A DNA stretch of 64,000 nt from Pseudomonadota bacterium (GCA_003353845.1 PIVT01000009.1:1-64000); one strand, 5' to 3'. Counted from the stretch's first letter, positions 25,096 through 34,546 are shown. The notes: generated from the sequence alone by a model not told the origin. Made by a program: numbers and translations.

Positions 25096-26220
25096 ATGAG
25101 CCCTTTTGTGAAACAAGCCCGGTGCTTTCTCCGCACTGCCCCTTTGCTGATCGCCACAATCATCGTCTTCACCAGCCTGCTGGCACGAGCCGAAGAAGAA
25201 CCCATCAACCTGGAATGCCTGTTGGCCGGCCAGGCCCCCTCGGAATGGGCCATGCTCGAATTACAAATCGATCACGGCAAGTGGCTCCAAGACAAACGAG
25301 TTGGACAACAAGCCGTATTGTGCCAAGCCAATTTAAACGGTGTTGACTTAAGCGGGTTGAACTTCCAAAACGCCAACTTCTCAGGGGCCTCCTTGCTCGG
25401 TGCCATTCTGACCAAGACCTCGTTTAAGGAGGCCGACCTTCGCTCAGCCGATCTCCAAGGCGCCGATCTTTCCAACGCCGATCTGAGTGGTGCCGATTTA
25501 ACCGGTGCAAATCTTTCCAATGCCAAACTCTTATCCACCAACCTGAAAGATGCCGTCTTCTCCAATGTCAATCTCAGTGGTGCGCTTTACCAGCCCCTTT
25601 CGACGCCCGCTGCTAGTTACCTGGGCGGACTGCAAGGACTTGATAGCCTGCAATTTGAAGTCAAGGGAGATCAAGCGCAAAGTGCCGGGCTGATTTTATT
25701 GCGCGGCCAACTGCGAAAAGCCGGACTGCAAAACCTGGAACGACAGGCGACAAGGAGCATTGAGCGCCACGAGAACCAGCTCCGCTCGCCTCCGCAACGA
25801 ATCGCTCACACCGCCCTCTTTGACTGGACTTCGGAGTATGGAACCAACTCCAGCTTATGTTTAAGACGGCTGGGCAGCGTGATCTTTCTCTTTGCGCTGA
25901 TTTATATGATCCCCTTGTCCAAGGCTAGCTGGGGCGGCATTCACGCCACGGCCATTGCCAGCACCAACGAGGCGGAAGCCCCCCTCACACCCCATGGTTT
26001 AGCTGTCCTCGGCTATGGCATTCTTTTCAGCCTCAGTTCAGCCGTGGGTTTCGCGGGTGCCCGTCTCAGCCTCGGGCGCTGGATCAGTCGCATCCAGGGT
26101 CGGGAAAGCGTCTTCCGTGCGCGTGGAATCACACGTATTTTGAGTGGCGTGCAGACAACCCTCTGCCTCTATCTTCTTTCACTCTGGTTTCTTACCTTAT
26201 TTGCGCGCCCCTTCGGCTAA
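25096..26220 (+). CDS. pentapeptide-repeat protein with C-terminal membrane helices (copy 1)
   Basis: A 374-residue protein with a signal sequence (about 1-33) followed by a run of A(D/N)LXX pentapeptide repeats (about 75-170; for example ADLRSADLQGADLSNADLSG) that form a right-handed beta helix. The C-terminal part has the motif ALFDWTSEYGTN and about three membrane segments. It is the first of two adjacent related genes. The membrane-tethered quadrilateral helix might act as a scaffold or gyrase-type mimic; the function is unknown. Confidence 0.82.
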   Translation: MSPFVKQARCFLRTAPLLIATIIVFTSLLARAEEEPINLECLLAGQAPSEWAMLELQIDHGKWLQDKRVGQQAVLCQANLNGVDLSGLNFQNANFSGASLLGAILTKTSFKEADLRSADLQGADLSNADLSGADLTGANLSNAKLLSTNLKDAVFSNVNLSGALYQPLSTPAASYLGGLQGLDSLQFEVKGDQAQSAGLILLRGQLRKAGLQNLERQATRSIERHENQLRSPPQRIAHTALFDWTSEYGTNSSLCLRRLGSVIFLFALIYMIPLSKASWGGIHATAIASTNEAEAPLTPHGLAVLGYGILFSLSSAVGFAGARLSLGRWISRIQGRESVFRARGITRILSGVQTTLCLYLLSLWFLTLFARPFG

Positions 26221-26290
26221 AAGCTTCACGCCTGAGCGAGACGGGAGGCCGGCCCGAACGACGCCCGATGATTGGAGTAAAATCGAGCAA

Positions 26291-27808
26291 GTGATTTACG
26301 CAGTAAGGTTCAAGGTCAATTCCAAACTCAGGCTCAGCGGCTGCACGACGCAGCTTGTTGGCATCCTTCTCATGCTTCTGAGTCTGTTCAGCCCAAGCGC
26401 TCCGGCGCAGGCGAGCAGCGATTGTCCTTGGAAACAAATGGCCCTCACACCCGCTCAATTGGTGGAGGTCTTGGAAGATCACAAGCGCTGGCTTGTAAAC
26501 TCAAACGATGGCTGGCCCGCAAATCTCTGTGAAACCAACCTGCGCCTGGCCGACATTCAAGGCGCCGATCTCAGACAAGCGAATTTGCGAGGCGCCAACT
26601 TAGAGGCTGTCGAAATCACCGGGATCAATCTGAGCGGGGCCGACCTTCAGGAGGCCAATTTACAAGATGCCTCTTTCGATTCATCCAATTTTAAAAATGC
26701 CAATTTAGGTGGGGCCAACCTGAAACGAATTTCTGTCACGGATTCCGACTTGCGCTTTGCCAGCTTCACGGGAAGCGACCTCAGCCAATGCGCGCTGGCC
26801 GGGAACCGCATTGACAACGCACAACTTGAAAGCGCCAACCTTTTCCAATGTGATATACGCAAGTCCATCTTAAACAAAGCCCTGCTCGCCAACGCAAACC
26901 TACATCAGGCCCAATTAGAAGGTGCCAAACTTCAGCAAGCAGATCTTCGCTCAGCCAACCTTCAACAAGCCAACCTCACCAACACAGACCTCAGCCAGAG
27001 CAATCTAACCGGGGCGAATCTCAGCCAAGCCACTTTGCGGGGAACCCAACTTGAGGGAGCCGCGTTAAGCGAGGCAAACTTGAGCGAGACGCTCTACCTC
27101 GCCCTGGGACTTCCAGATCCCAACGCCATTGCAGGCCTACGCGGCCTGCCAAGCCTGCGCTTGGTTCCCTCCGCCGCTGAAGACCTATACACCCGAAAAG
27201 AAATCCTGGACAGCATCACAAAGCCCAGTGCAGGCATTCAGCGACTGCGCCAGGCCCTCCGAAGCGCGGGTGAAACCAAACTTGAAAAGGAAGTGAGCTA
27301 TCTCATTGCCAGAAACAGCAACTCCTTCCGACCTCTTCCAACACGCATCATGGGTATCCTACTTTTCCAATGGACCTCTGACTACGGGACCCACCCACAG
27401 CGACCCTTGCGGCGGTTATTGGAAGTCTACTTGGGCTTTGCGCTTCTGTACCTGATTCCCCTGGCAGGGTTCGGTCGCAGCGGAATCAACCGACTTTGGA
27501 AAGGCCCCGGCCCCATGGACCGGCTCGAACGCGGAACTCTTCGCTGGCGCAAACAACGCCTCCAGACCCGCAGCCTCACCCTCCCGGCTTACGCTCTCTT
27601 GTTTAGCCTGGCATCGATTTTCTGGATAGGTGGAAGAGGCCTCCCTTTGTTCGGCCTGACCGAATTGCTCGGGAAACGGCAATTCACCCTGCGTTCCACA
27701 GGATGGGTCACGCTCGCAACGGGATTACAGTGCGTGCTGAGCCTCTACTTGATTGCCAGCTGGGCCTGGTTGAACCTCGGGCCCTTATTCCGCAGCCTCA
27801 GCCTCTAA
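26291..27808 (+). CDS. pentapeptide-repeat protein with C-terminal membrane helices (copy 2)
   Basis: About 505 residues from a GTG at 26291: a signal peptide (GILLMLLSLFSPSAPAQA), then a long run of ADLQ/ANLR-type repeats (roughly residues 75-275), and a membrane-bound tail. The tail shares the block GILLFQWTSDYGTHPQRPLRRLL with copy 1, which has ALFDWTSEYGTN. The shared tail means that the two proteins are tandem duplicates that have diverged in repeat number. The start is uncertain; the frame is open further upstream but overlaps copy 1. Confidence 0.75.
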   Translation: MIYAVRFKVNSKLRLSGCTTQLVGILLMLLSLFSPSAPAQASSDCPWKQMALTPAQLVEVLEDHKRWLVNSNDGWPANLCETNLRLADIQGADLRQANLRGANLEAVEITGINLSGADLQEANLQDASFDSSNFKNANLGGANLKRISVTDSDLRFASFTGSDLSQCALAGNRIDNAQLESANLFQCDIRKSILNKALLANANLHQAQLEGAKLQQADLRSANLQQANLTNTDLSQSNLTGANLSQATLRGTQLEGAALSEANLSETLYLALGLPDPNAIAGLRGLPSLRLVPSAAEDLYTRKEILDSITKPSAGIQRLRQALRSAGETKLEKEVSYLIARNSNSFRPLPTRIMGILLFQWTSDYGTHPQRPLRRLLEVYLGFALLYLIPLAGFGRSGINRLWKGPGPMDRLERGTLRWRKQRLQTRSLTLPAYALLFSLASIFWIGGRGLPLFGLTELLGKRQFTLRSTGWVTLATGLQCVLSLYLIASWAWLNLGPLFRSLSL

Positions 27809-27833
27809 GTAGCCCCGGAAGCCCGAGCCAGGT

Positions 27834-29783
27834 CTAATGGCCTTGCCCGATAGAGCGCAAGCTGATTTCCTTGCGCACCCTTCCGATGGATATCGGACTC
27901 GTAGCCACCTTGTCATCTTCGCGGTAAGGCGTTCCGTGCGTATCCCAGTATTCGATTCGATTACCGGTACCGGTTTGCACATTGAGGATCACATCGCCAA
28001 CGTTGCGCAAGTCTCGCGGCTCCGGCACGTCAGCCCAGCCGTAATAGTAATCGGGATCGTCGTCACTCCAGCGACCGGCGTGATACAGAATCTTCCACAG
28101 GGTTTTCTTCTGATCATAGGCGAAGGAATAAAGGGCCTTGGCGGAATCCATATCGACATAGATATCTTTGTGGTGATAGGGATGATCTGGATTTTTCGCG
28201 ACGAAGCGCACCTTGAAGGCGTGGCGCATCTCCCAGGTGTCGTTGGCAAACGAAAGGCCGCGCGGGCCGAAATTTTGATCTTTCACGTAGGGGTAACCGC
28301 GCACACTACTATTGGCCGGAGCTAAAATGTCGACCTTGCCCATACACTTCCACGTGTATTGCGGAACAATACCTCCAAAACTGGCGATATCATCCAAAGT
28401 GAAATCCGTGCCCGAAACGGCATCCGTTCGCTGTGCTGTAGAGATGCGGCGCACCCGGCGCAACTGTGGGATATACACGTAAGTATCATCATTGGTGGCT
28501 TCCGCCAGAGGGCCGTCACTGTTCTTGTAACGGTAGGTCATGAGAGCGATCCCGCGTGAATCAAAAGGAGCCGTCACATCAATTTTAAAGGCGTACTTGC
28601 GCCCCTCACCCGGCAAAAGATCGCCACCCTGACTCGCAAAAGCGGGCTCACTGCGATGAGAAAGATGAATGATTTTTGAAGTTCCCTCGTAATACAGCGG
28701 CAAACGTTCACCGCGATCCCAATAGCTGTACATGTACTCGGTATTCGTCCCATCGCCTTCCCATTGGTAGTCGAAGTTCCACATGATCTTCGTCCCAGCA
28801 AGGGGGTCACCCGCACAATCGATACTCTTCATATCGAAGGGAGCGCCGCTGACGTATCCATTCAAGCTACCATCGGGGCCTAGCTTGGCCTTTCCCATGT
28901 TCTTGCTCGTTGCATTCTTGTAGACCTGAGAGGGGCTGTAGTCTCGGAAACTGGGCCCCACCTTAAGCTGCATCCCATCGTAGAAAACAAAATCTCGATA
29001 CTCCCAGATCTCTTCAGGCAGGTAATTCTTGATCCGCCCGATGTCAGCATAACTGATCACATCCCCTTCTTTGAATCCAAGGCCGGCACCCGCATCACCA
29101 CTCGGTTTTGCCGCCATGGCTTGAGTACTCGATTCCTTCGCCTTGGCCGGTTCCTTCTTTGCGACGGTCTTGCTCGGCGCAGGAGTAGGTGCAGGTGTAG
29201 GTGCAGGAACAGGAGACGGCTTATCGGTTAAAAGAGGAGTCGGCTTTTTTGCTGGCACAGGCTTGGGAGCGGGGTCGACTTTCTCGACCTTGGCGGGGGC
29301 AGGCTTGGCGGGCTCAGTTTTCGCAACCTCGGCTTTCGTGGGTGCTGGTTTCTTCGCTACGGGCTCTTCCACTTTCTTCTTTGTCGGCTTCTCGGCAGGG
29401 ACGATGGCGACCTTCGGTGTTTCCTTCGATTTTGAGAGCTCTAGTTTACCTGCGTAATACGCGACTTTTTGCTGGTAGATCTCTTCGTCGGGATGAAGCT
29501 CCGACAGCTCCTTGTACACACGCAGGTTTCCATATAAATCAGATATAGGCAGCCGACGCGCTTCTGAGTGCAAGTAGACCTCGCGCTCAAGCTCTTCCAC
29601 TCGCTTATTTTCATTCTTGAGCGCTTTCACCTCATTGCGAAGTGCCTGTACTTCCTGATCCAGATCCTTGGACCGTTGTTGCGAAGCCAGCACCTCACGC
29701 TCCATGCGAACCATTTGAGATTGAGAGGCGCATCCCACGGAAAACAATATGAGAAAAGCACTCGGAAGAAGCAGCCGATACAT
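27834..29783 (-). CDS. DUF1329 lipoprotein with coiled-coil and Pro/Ala/Lys-rich stalk
   Basis: From the ATG at 29783 (AAGGGGA upstream) the product is 649 residues. A signal peptide ends in the lipobox FSVGC (Cys18). Next come a coiled coil (about 25-75), a Pro/Ala/Lys stalk with PAPTPAPTPAP-type repeats (about 120-230), and a DUF1329 domain (about 245-640) with YVYIPQLRRVRRIST and WKILYHAGRWSDDDPDYYYG. DUF1329 has a LolB-like fold and is linked to outer-membrane lipid handling. The long stalk could span the periplasm. DUF1329 genes often neighbour MMPL or DUF1302 genes; here it is alone. Confidence 0.85.
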   Translation of the reverse strand: MYRLLLPSAFLILFSVGCASQSQMVRMEREVLASQQRSKDLDQEVQALRNEVKALKNENKRVEELEREVYLHSEARRLPISDLYGNLRVYKELSELHPDEEIYQQKVAYYAGKLELSKSKETPKVAIVPAEKPTKKKVEEPVAKKPAPTKAEVAKTEPAKPAPAKVEKVDPAPKPVPAKKPTPLLTDKPSPVPAPTPAPTPAPSKTVAKKEPAKAKESSTQAMAAKPSGDAGAGLGFKEGDVISYADIGRIKNYLPEEIWEYRDFVFYDGMQLKVGPSFRDYSPSQVYKNATSKNMGKAKLGPDGSLNGYVSGAPFDMKSIDCAGDPLAGTKIMWNFDYQWEGDGTNTEYMYSYWDRGERLPLYYEGTSKIIHLSHRSEPAFASQGGDLLPGEGRKYAFKIDVTAPFDSRGIALMTYRYKNSDGPLAEATNDDTYVYIPQLRRVRRISTAQRTDAVSGTDFTLDDIASFGGIVPQYTWKCMGKVDILAPANSSVRGYPYVKDQNFGPRGLSFANDTWEMRHAFKVRFVAKNPDHPYHHKDIYVDMDSAKALYSFAYDQKKTLWKILYHAGRWSDDDPDYYYGWADVPEPRDLRNVGDVILNVQTGTGNRIEYWDTHGTPYREDDKVATSPISIGRVRKEISLRSIGQGH

Positions 29784-29988
29784 GAAAATTCCCCTTTTAA
29801 CCAACCATCGATTGAGCCGGCCTCGCTCAACAATTTTCGGCGTAACCCATCGAGAACCTAACGGTTTTCTATAGAATTAGGAGCTACCAGGGCGAAACTA
29901 GAGGAACAAGCTCGTTCTGCCTTGTCGAGTCGGGCCCATCGCGGTGATTTTGTGGGGGCTGGGGGGGGATAACGCCATGTAAGAAGCA

Positions 29989-30020
29989 GTGGCTGCCCTC
30001 CTCGCCGGAAAGGCAGCCAC
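29989..30020 (-). terminator. hairpin downstream of the LuxR-type regulator
   Basis: GTGGCTGCC (29989-29997) and GGCAGCCAC (30012-30020) form a perfect 9 bp stem with a 14-base loop. It lies 38 bases past the stop of the minus-strand regulator. No T-run follows, so it is probably an RNA end or stabiliser structure. Confidence 0.5.
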
Positions 30021-30057
30021 CTGATCACAGGGACGCGTTAGAACCGAAAAAAGTGGG

Positions 30058-30702
30058 CTAGGCCGTCACCAAGCCCACGCGGATGGCAAAGCGCACCAAG
30101 CCGGAAACCTTGTGGATTTCAAGTTTGTCCATCAGGTTCGCGCGATGAGACTCGATGGTTTTCAGAGAGACACCGAGATCGCGAGCGATTTCCTTGGAAG
30201 ACAAGCCCTCCGCAATCAAGGTCAAGACCTGTCGCTCTCGTTCGCTCAACACCGAAACGGCGGAACTTGGCCGATCAGCAGGATGCGCCAAAGCATCGAC
30301 CACCTGCTGTGTAATTGAGGGCGACAGATACGAATCGCCTGCGCGGATCGCATCAATGGCTTGCACCAACTCTTCGCTAGCCGAGTCCTTTAGCAAATAG
30401 CCTGAGGCACCCGCGCGCAGGACTTCTTCCACGTAACCCGGACTCTCGTGCATGGACAAAACGAGGATTTTAGCGCGTGAACCACTCTCGGTAATTCGCC
30501 GCGTCGCGTCGATCCCCGAAAGCTTTGGCATCGAGATATCCATCACAACAACATCTGGAAGCTCTTGCCCGACGACGTGCAGCACTTCTTCCCCATCACT
30601 GGCTTCGCCAACCACATGGATGTCATTCCGGTTGTCGAGCAGCATACGGAGCCCCTCTCGAACAATCCGATGGTCATCTGCCAATACGATTCGTGTCTCC
30701 AT
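30058..30702 (-). CDS. LuxR/NarL-family response regulator
   Basis: A 214-residue regulator. The receiver half has the acidic pocket (VLADDH) and phosphoacceptor Asp55 in VVVMDISMPKLSG, with the conserved LLKD lysine. The output half is a GerE/LuxR helix-turn-helix (SERERQVLTLIAEGLSSKEIARDLGVSLKTIESHRANLM). No histidine kinase lies beside it, so its sensor is elsewhere. Four copies of a nonamer lie upstream (30731-30881) and may be its own or another regulator's sites. Confidence 0.95.
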   Translation of the reverse strand: METRIVLADDHRIVREGLRMLLDNRNDIHVVGEASDGEEVLHVVGQELPDVVVMDISMPKLSGIDATRRITESGSRAKILVLSMHESPGYVEEVLRAGASGYLLKDSASEELVQAIDAIRAGDSYLSPSITQQVVDALAHPADRPSSAVSVLSERERQVLTLIAEGLSSKEIARDLGVSLKTIESHRANLMDKLEIHKVSGLVRFAIRVGLVTA

Positions 30703-30730
30703 TTTTATCTCTCCCCTTCCAACACACCCG

Positions 30731-30881
30731 TTTAATCAGTCAATCGATGAATCCATTCGAATTGTCCTGAGGGTTCCACTCTGAACGAAATGAGCAAAAA
30801 CAACTATTAGGTTTAATCAGTAGTTTCTTAACTAAGTCACCTTTCAACAGGCTGATTAAAACTCTGAACAAGTTGATTAAA
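30731..30881. promoter_or_regulatory. four TTTAATCAG-type boxes upstream of the LuxR-type regulator
   Basis: TTTAATCAG occurs at 30731-30739 and 30812-30820, its inverse CTGATTAAA at 30852-30860, and a one-mismatch inverse TTGATTAAA at 30873-30881. The last two are 21 bp apart, about two helical turns. They fill a 394-base gap (30703-31096) in which no gene was seen; the rest is AT-rich. This is a plausible multi-site operator. Confidence 0.5.
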
Positions 30882-31096
30882 GCCAACACGCCTCAGGTAA
30901 ACCCTTCATTAACAGCGTTAACCAAACTACGGGATCGAAACGCAACGATGCCGTCCAAGCTCTATTTTACCAAAGGAAAATCCAGACAGGGAAACATCTT
31001 TGTTTCAACCTATACAAAACACCCTAGTTCCTGCACCAGGTAGCAACAATAGTTACCTCTAGCGCCAAAACCAGGTTTTTCAGCCTACCGTACCCT

Positions 31097-32224
31097 CTAC
31101 TCCGCCCCATCAAGAATGCTCTTAAAGCCCGATGGATCATGACGACCGAAGCAAATGGTTTCCAGGGTGGCCACTCCCACCTGATCGCCCAGGCGGACTT
31201 TGCAGATCTGGTGGTTGTGAATGTGCTTGTAATCCAACATGTCGAGATCATCTAGATTCCAGGACTCGGAGGCAAAGACCTCCTCTCCCTTCCAATGCGC
31301 GTGACCCCATTCGGGATGCTGATAACCGATGCCTAGCATCTGCAATCGAATCATGGGCTCCAAGCTGTATTCAAATTTTTCGCCGTCGCTGGTCACCAGT
31401 TCAAAATCAGCTCTCTCTGCGAGGCGTGTACCTTTCTTCCAGTGAATCTTATGTTTCAGGCTCTCCATTTCGCGATGTCCGGGGTCTTCACCACGGGGAA
31501 TTTCATCTTGCGTTTTGTATACCGGAACCTTTGCACCACTTAACTGTGTCGGATTTCCATCACGGTCCTCAAAGCTGTGAAAGTGCGTGCTGTAACCATC
31601 AAAAAAGACCGGCGCCCAAACCCAGTACACACCGGGCTCCGTTGTCATCACCCCCGGTGCACCCGCCTCGGGTTCGCCGACAGGCCGAACGCCCCAACTC
31701 TTATCGCGGATCCCCAGCGTTTCGCTCAATACCACTTCTTTTCGGTCACCATTGACGCTAAAGAAGCCTTCCCAATTTCCCATCTGCGTAAAGCGAGTGG
31801 TATCCATGATCAAGCGCAACTCATCGTGCATGACATTTTTCGGCTCTTGAGCAGGAGCAGAACTCGCTCGGAACGTCAAATCACATTCGATGCCCGTGTC
31901 ATTGGGTTTGATACAAACACGGATCGCACGCATGGGATGAAGCACCTCAATGAACAAAGGACCGATGTTCATGTCCATTCGTTCCGTGGGAGCGCGACGC
32001 GAAGAATGGAATGAGTGCTGACGACCCTTTGTCGAAACGCTGAAATGGCCGTCCATCACTTTGCGATTGGGATACAAACCGAACCCGATTTCAAAGAGAA
32101 ATTCGCCTTCAGCATCGAATCCATTAAACCAGTAGCGATCATAATAATTGCGATCGCTCGTGATGGGTTGGTTCACGGGTTTTGTGGTTTGGTGGATCAT
32201 GTAATCGTCGAAATCTGAAATCAT
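31097..32224 (-). CDS. hypothetical protein, AttH/DUF7064-like beta domains
   Basis: A 375-residue cytosolic protein with no signal peptide. It is rich in beta strands and aromatic pairs (YYDRYWFNGFDAEGEFLFEI, GVYWVWAPVFFDGYSTHFHS, PEWGHAHWKGEEVFASESW). The order of motifs recalls the lipocalin-like AttH/CrtC and DUF7064/7065 group, whose members cluster with lipid or steroid catabolism; this is a weak recognition. It is divergent from a TetR gene 242 bases away, which may control it. Confidence 0.55.
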   Translation of the reverse strand: MISDFDDYMIHQTTKPVNQPITSDRNYYDRYWFNGFDAEGEFLFEIGFGLYPNRKVMDGHFSVSTKGRQHSFHSSRRAPTERMDMNIGPLFIEVLHPMRAIRVCIKPNDTGIECDLTFRASSAPAQEPKNVMHDELRLIMDTTRFTQMGNWEGFFSVNGDRKEVVLSETLGIRDKSWGVRPVGEPEAGAPGVMTTEPGVYWVWAPVFFDGYSTHFHSFEDRDGNPTQLSGAKVPVYKTQDEIPRGEDPGHREMESLKHKIHWKKGTRLAERADFELVTSDGEKFEYSLEPMIRLQMLGIGYQHPEWGHAHWKGEEVFASESWNLDDLDMLDYKHIHNHQICKVRLGDQVGVATLETICFGRHDPSGFKSILDGAE

Positions 32225-32416
32225 CTGCCTGCTCCTTGTGTGGATCCATTTTGCCCAACCTGGCGCTCTATCCTAGTCCGCCGCACACCCCTATGTCGAT
32301 TCATGTTGAGCACAGCGATACCTTCCGACTTAAACCACTGCTATCATTAACGTTTTTGGATCAGTGGGCGAGACTTCCCTTCGAGCTTTCACCTTTTCCC
32401 CAAACGCTAAAGGCTG

Positions 32417-32429
32417 AGGTAGATTACCT
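32417..32429. promoter_or_regulatory. AGGTA/TACCT palindrome in the divergent TetR promoter region
   Basis: AGGTA and TACCT flank GAT at 32417-32429, 38 bases before the TetR start, in the 242-base gap between the divergent hypothetical gene and tetR. It could be the TetR operator, but arms of five bases are short and it may be chance. Confidence 0.3.
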
Positions 32430-32466
32430 ATCTCCGACTGAAACCATTTTGCAGGCAAAAACAAGC

Positions 32467-33129
32467 ATGACTTCACGCAATTCCGCCAAAGGGCAACGCA
32501 AAGAACCCGCTCAAGAGCGTTCGAAGAACCTGGTTTCTTTCATTGTCGAAGCTGGCCTTCGCCTCTTGGAAAAAGAAGGACCCGAGGCCCTTACCACGAC
32601 CCGCGTGGCCGAGGTGGCAGGAGTGAGCGTGGGTTCAGTCTACCAGTACTTTTCCGATCGAGATGCTGTGGTGGATGCGGTGTATCGACACAAGCTTGAA
32701 CTAGAGTGGCACCGGGCCCATGAATGGGGCGACATCGCAGATTTGCCGCTGCCTGAAGTCATCGAAATCATCGTGGACAAGGCTGTGGAACGACATCGAG
32801 AATTCCTCAAGCTGCACAAGGAATTCTACCGCGATCGCGTTCATGAGTTTTCGCTGGACAACTTCGGACTTCAATCGGAGTTTGAATCCGTTGCGTGGTT
32901 CCAAGAAATATTACAGAAGCAAATGGAAGAAAAAGACGCCCCTCAAGCAGCACATCGATCCTATCTGATTTTACACGGTCTTTCGGCCGTGCTTCACGCC
33001 ACCATCAAGGAACGCCCTGAATACATCTTTGACGATGCCTTTGTGGCTGAGTTAAAGGACTTCGTCACGGCATCCTTGAGAAACCATCTTGCAGTTTCTC
33101 AAACCAACCAAGACCCACAAGAAAAGTAA
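32467..33129 (+). CDS. TetR-family transcriptional regulator
   Basis: A 220-residue TetR regulator. Its N-terminal helix-turn-helix is GPEALTTTRVAEVAGVSVGSVYQYF (about 40-64), preceded by the usual first helix. The ligand-binding half has no recognised signature. The ATG at 32467 is the first start near the HTH; open sequence upstream reaches the neighbouring gene and is unlikely to be coding. It is followed after five bases by a HAD hydrolase and is divergent from the 31097-32224 gene, which it may regulate. Confidence 0.9.
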   Translation: MTSRNSAKGQRKEPAQERSKNLVSFIVEAGLRLLEKEGPEALTTTRVAEVAGVSVGSVYQYFSDRDAVVDAVYRHKLELEWHRAHEWGDIADLPLPEVIEIIVDKAVERHREFLKLHKEFYRDRVHEFSLDNFGLQSEFESVAWFQEILQKQMEEKDAPQAAHRSYLILHGLSAVLHATIKERPEYIFDDAFVAELKDFVTASLRNHLAVSQTNQDPQEK

Positions 33130-33134
33130 AATTT

Positions 33135-33797
33135 ATGACAAATAATATTGATGTTGTTTTCTATGATTTTGGAGGCGTCTTTACCGCTGCCCCCTTCCCC
33201 GAAATGGAACGCTTCGGGGAAGAACTGGGAGCAGCGCCCGGGCAAATCGCAAACATCATGTTCGGCCCCTATTCCGAGGACACCGATCACCCCTGGCACC
33301 AGTTGGAGCGCGGCGAGATACCCTTCACGCAAGCACGAGAGGCCATCATGCAACTCGCCTCGGAAGAGGGTTTTGAATTTGACCCCCTCCAAGTCTTAAT
33401 GCGGGTGGGAACGGATCGCGAGAGCCGCGAACTCCTGATCCAACAAGTCCGCAATATACGCACCCAGGGAACCCCCACCGCCTTGATCACCAATAACATC
33501 CATGAGTTCCGCGAGGCCTGGCGGTCGCTCCTGCCCGTCGATGAACTCTTCGTCGATGTCATCGACTCCAGCGAAGTGGGAATGCGCAAACCCGACCCTG
33601 AAATCTTCCGCCTGGCCCTCAAGAGACTTGGCGGCATCGCTCCGGAACGCAGCCTGTTCCTCGACGATTACCCCGGGAATATCGACGCCGCCCGATCTAT
33701 CGGAATGCAGGGCATTCTCGTCGGAGAAGACGAAAGCCAGACCGTGCACGCCGTCAACGAATTCATGGGACTGCAGCCGCAACCCAACAGCGATTAG
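33135..33797 (+). CDS. HAD-superfamily hydrolase (epoxide hydrolase N-terminal-like)
   Basis: A 220-residue HAD protein of subfamily IA v3. The nucleophile is Asp11 in VFYDFGGVF; the usual second Asp of motif I is replaced by Gly, as in EphX-like or YihX-like members. Motif II is ALITNNI, the lysine region is SEVGMRKPDPEIF and motif IV is LFLDDYPGNIDAARSIGM. A phosphatase or dehalogenase role is possible. It starts five bases after tetR, suggesting an operon. Confidence 0.85.
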   Translation: MTNNIDVVFYDFGGVFTAAPFPEMERFGEELGAAPGQIANIMFGPYSEDTDHPWHQLERGEIPFTQAREAIMQLASEEGFEFDPLQVLMRVGTDRESRELLIQQVRNIRTQGTPTALITNNIHEFREAWRSLLPVDELFVDVIDSSEVGMRKPDPEIFRLALKRLGGIAPERSLFLDDYPGNIDAARSIGMQGILVGEDESQTVHAVNEFMGLQPQPNSD

Positions 33798-33814
33798 CTC
33801 CTCCCGCGGGAGCT
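33796..33814 (+). terminator. hairpin after the HAD gene
   Basis: AGCTCC (33796-33801) and GGAGCT (33809-33814) form a 6 bp stem directly at the stop of the HAD gene. No T-run follows, so its terminator activity is uncertain. Confidence 0.3.
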
Positions 33815-33984
33815 GCGACAATCTGTCGACTTCGTCGGCGACGCGCTACCCGCTCTAAACAGGCCAAGGCGTCGCAGTAAGTGATTGCGGCGGGCCCCAA
33901 GGCTCTTTTAGCCCTACTCTCTATAGTGTGGCGGATAAAACCAGGGGGCCGTGGACCAGGGAGACGGTGAAAGGAGGCGGCGAA

Positions 33985-34533
33985 ATGAAGCCCAAGGACA
34001 ACCTTCACGCGATCTTCAATACCCTTAGCATACCTGTATTAATGATTGACCGGGACTATATAGTCATCGAGGCCAATAGTGCAGCGACCAGCCACTTGGA
34101 GCTGACGCCTGGGGAAGTTGTTGGCAAGCCGTGTTTCAGCACTACACATGGTCGAGAGACCCCATGCTGGCAAACGAAGCAGCACAACTGCCCTGTAAAA
34201 GAGGCCTTCGACACAGGAAAACGAGCGCACGCCATACACCAACACCATATCCACGGCAAAGTCATTGTTGAGGAACTCATCGCCACCCCCCTCGACGAAG
34301 GCACGGGGCAATTCAATTATGTTGTCGAGGAGTTTCGAGACGTTACGAAGTTGCTAGAACTCAAAGAAGGCTTTCTTCCAATTTGCTCCTCTTGCAAGCA
34401 AATTCGAGACAAGTCCGGGGGTTGGCACCAGATTGAAGCCTACTTCCGTGACCACACGGGAGCCGACTTTTCCCATACGTTTTGCCCTGAGTGTTACTCC
34501 CGTTTTGCCGAGGACGAGTTGGAGGAGGAGTAA
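33985..34533 (+). CDS. PAS-domain protein with C-terminal CxxC zinc-ribbon-like module
   Basis: From the ATG at 33985 (AAAGGAGG upstream) the product is 182 residues. Residues 1-120 form a PAS domain that also holds a Cys/His-rich patch (GKPCF, TPCWQ, HNCP, HQHHIHG) found in some deltaproteobacterial sensor PAS domains. Residues 130-175 carry two CxxC pairs (PICSSCKQI and FCPECYSR), the small module often placed at the end of PAS and GGDEF proteins. There is no kinase or output domain, so it probably signals by interaction. Confidence 0.8.
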   Translation: MKPKDNLHAIFNTLSIPVLMIDRDYIVIEANSAATSHLELTPGEVVGKPCFSTTHGRETPCWQTKQHNCPVKEAFDTGKRAHAIHQHHIHGKVIVEELIATPLDEGTGQFNYVVEEFRDVTKLLELKEGFLPICSSCKQIRDKSGGWHQIEAYFRDHTGADFSHTFCPECYSRFAEDELEEE

Positions 34534-34546
34534 GAGTTTATTCTTG

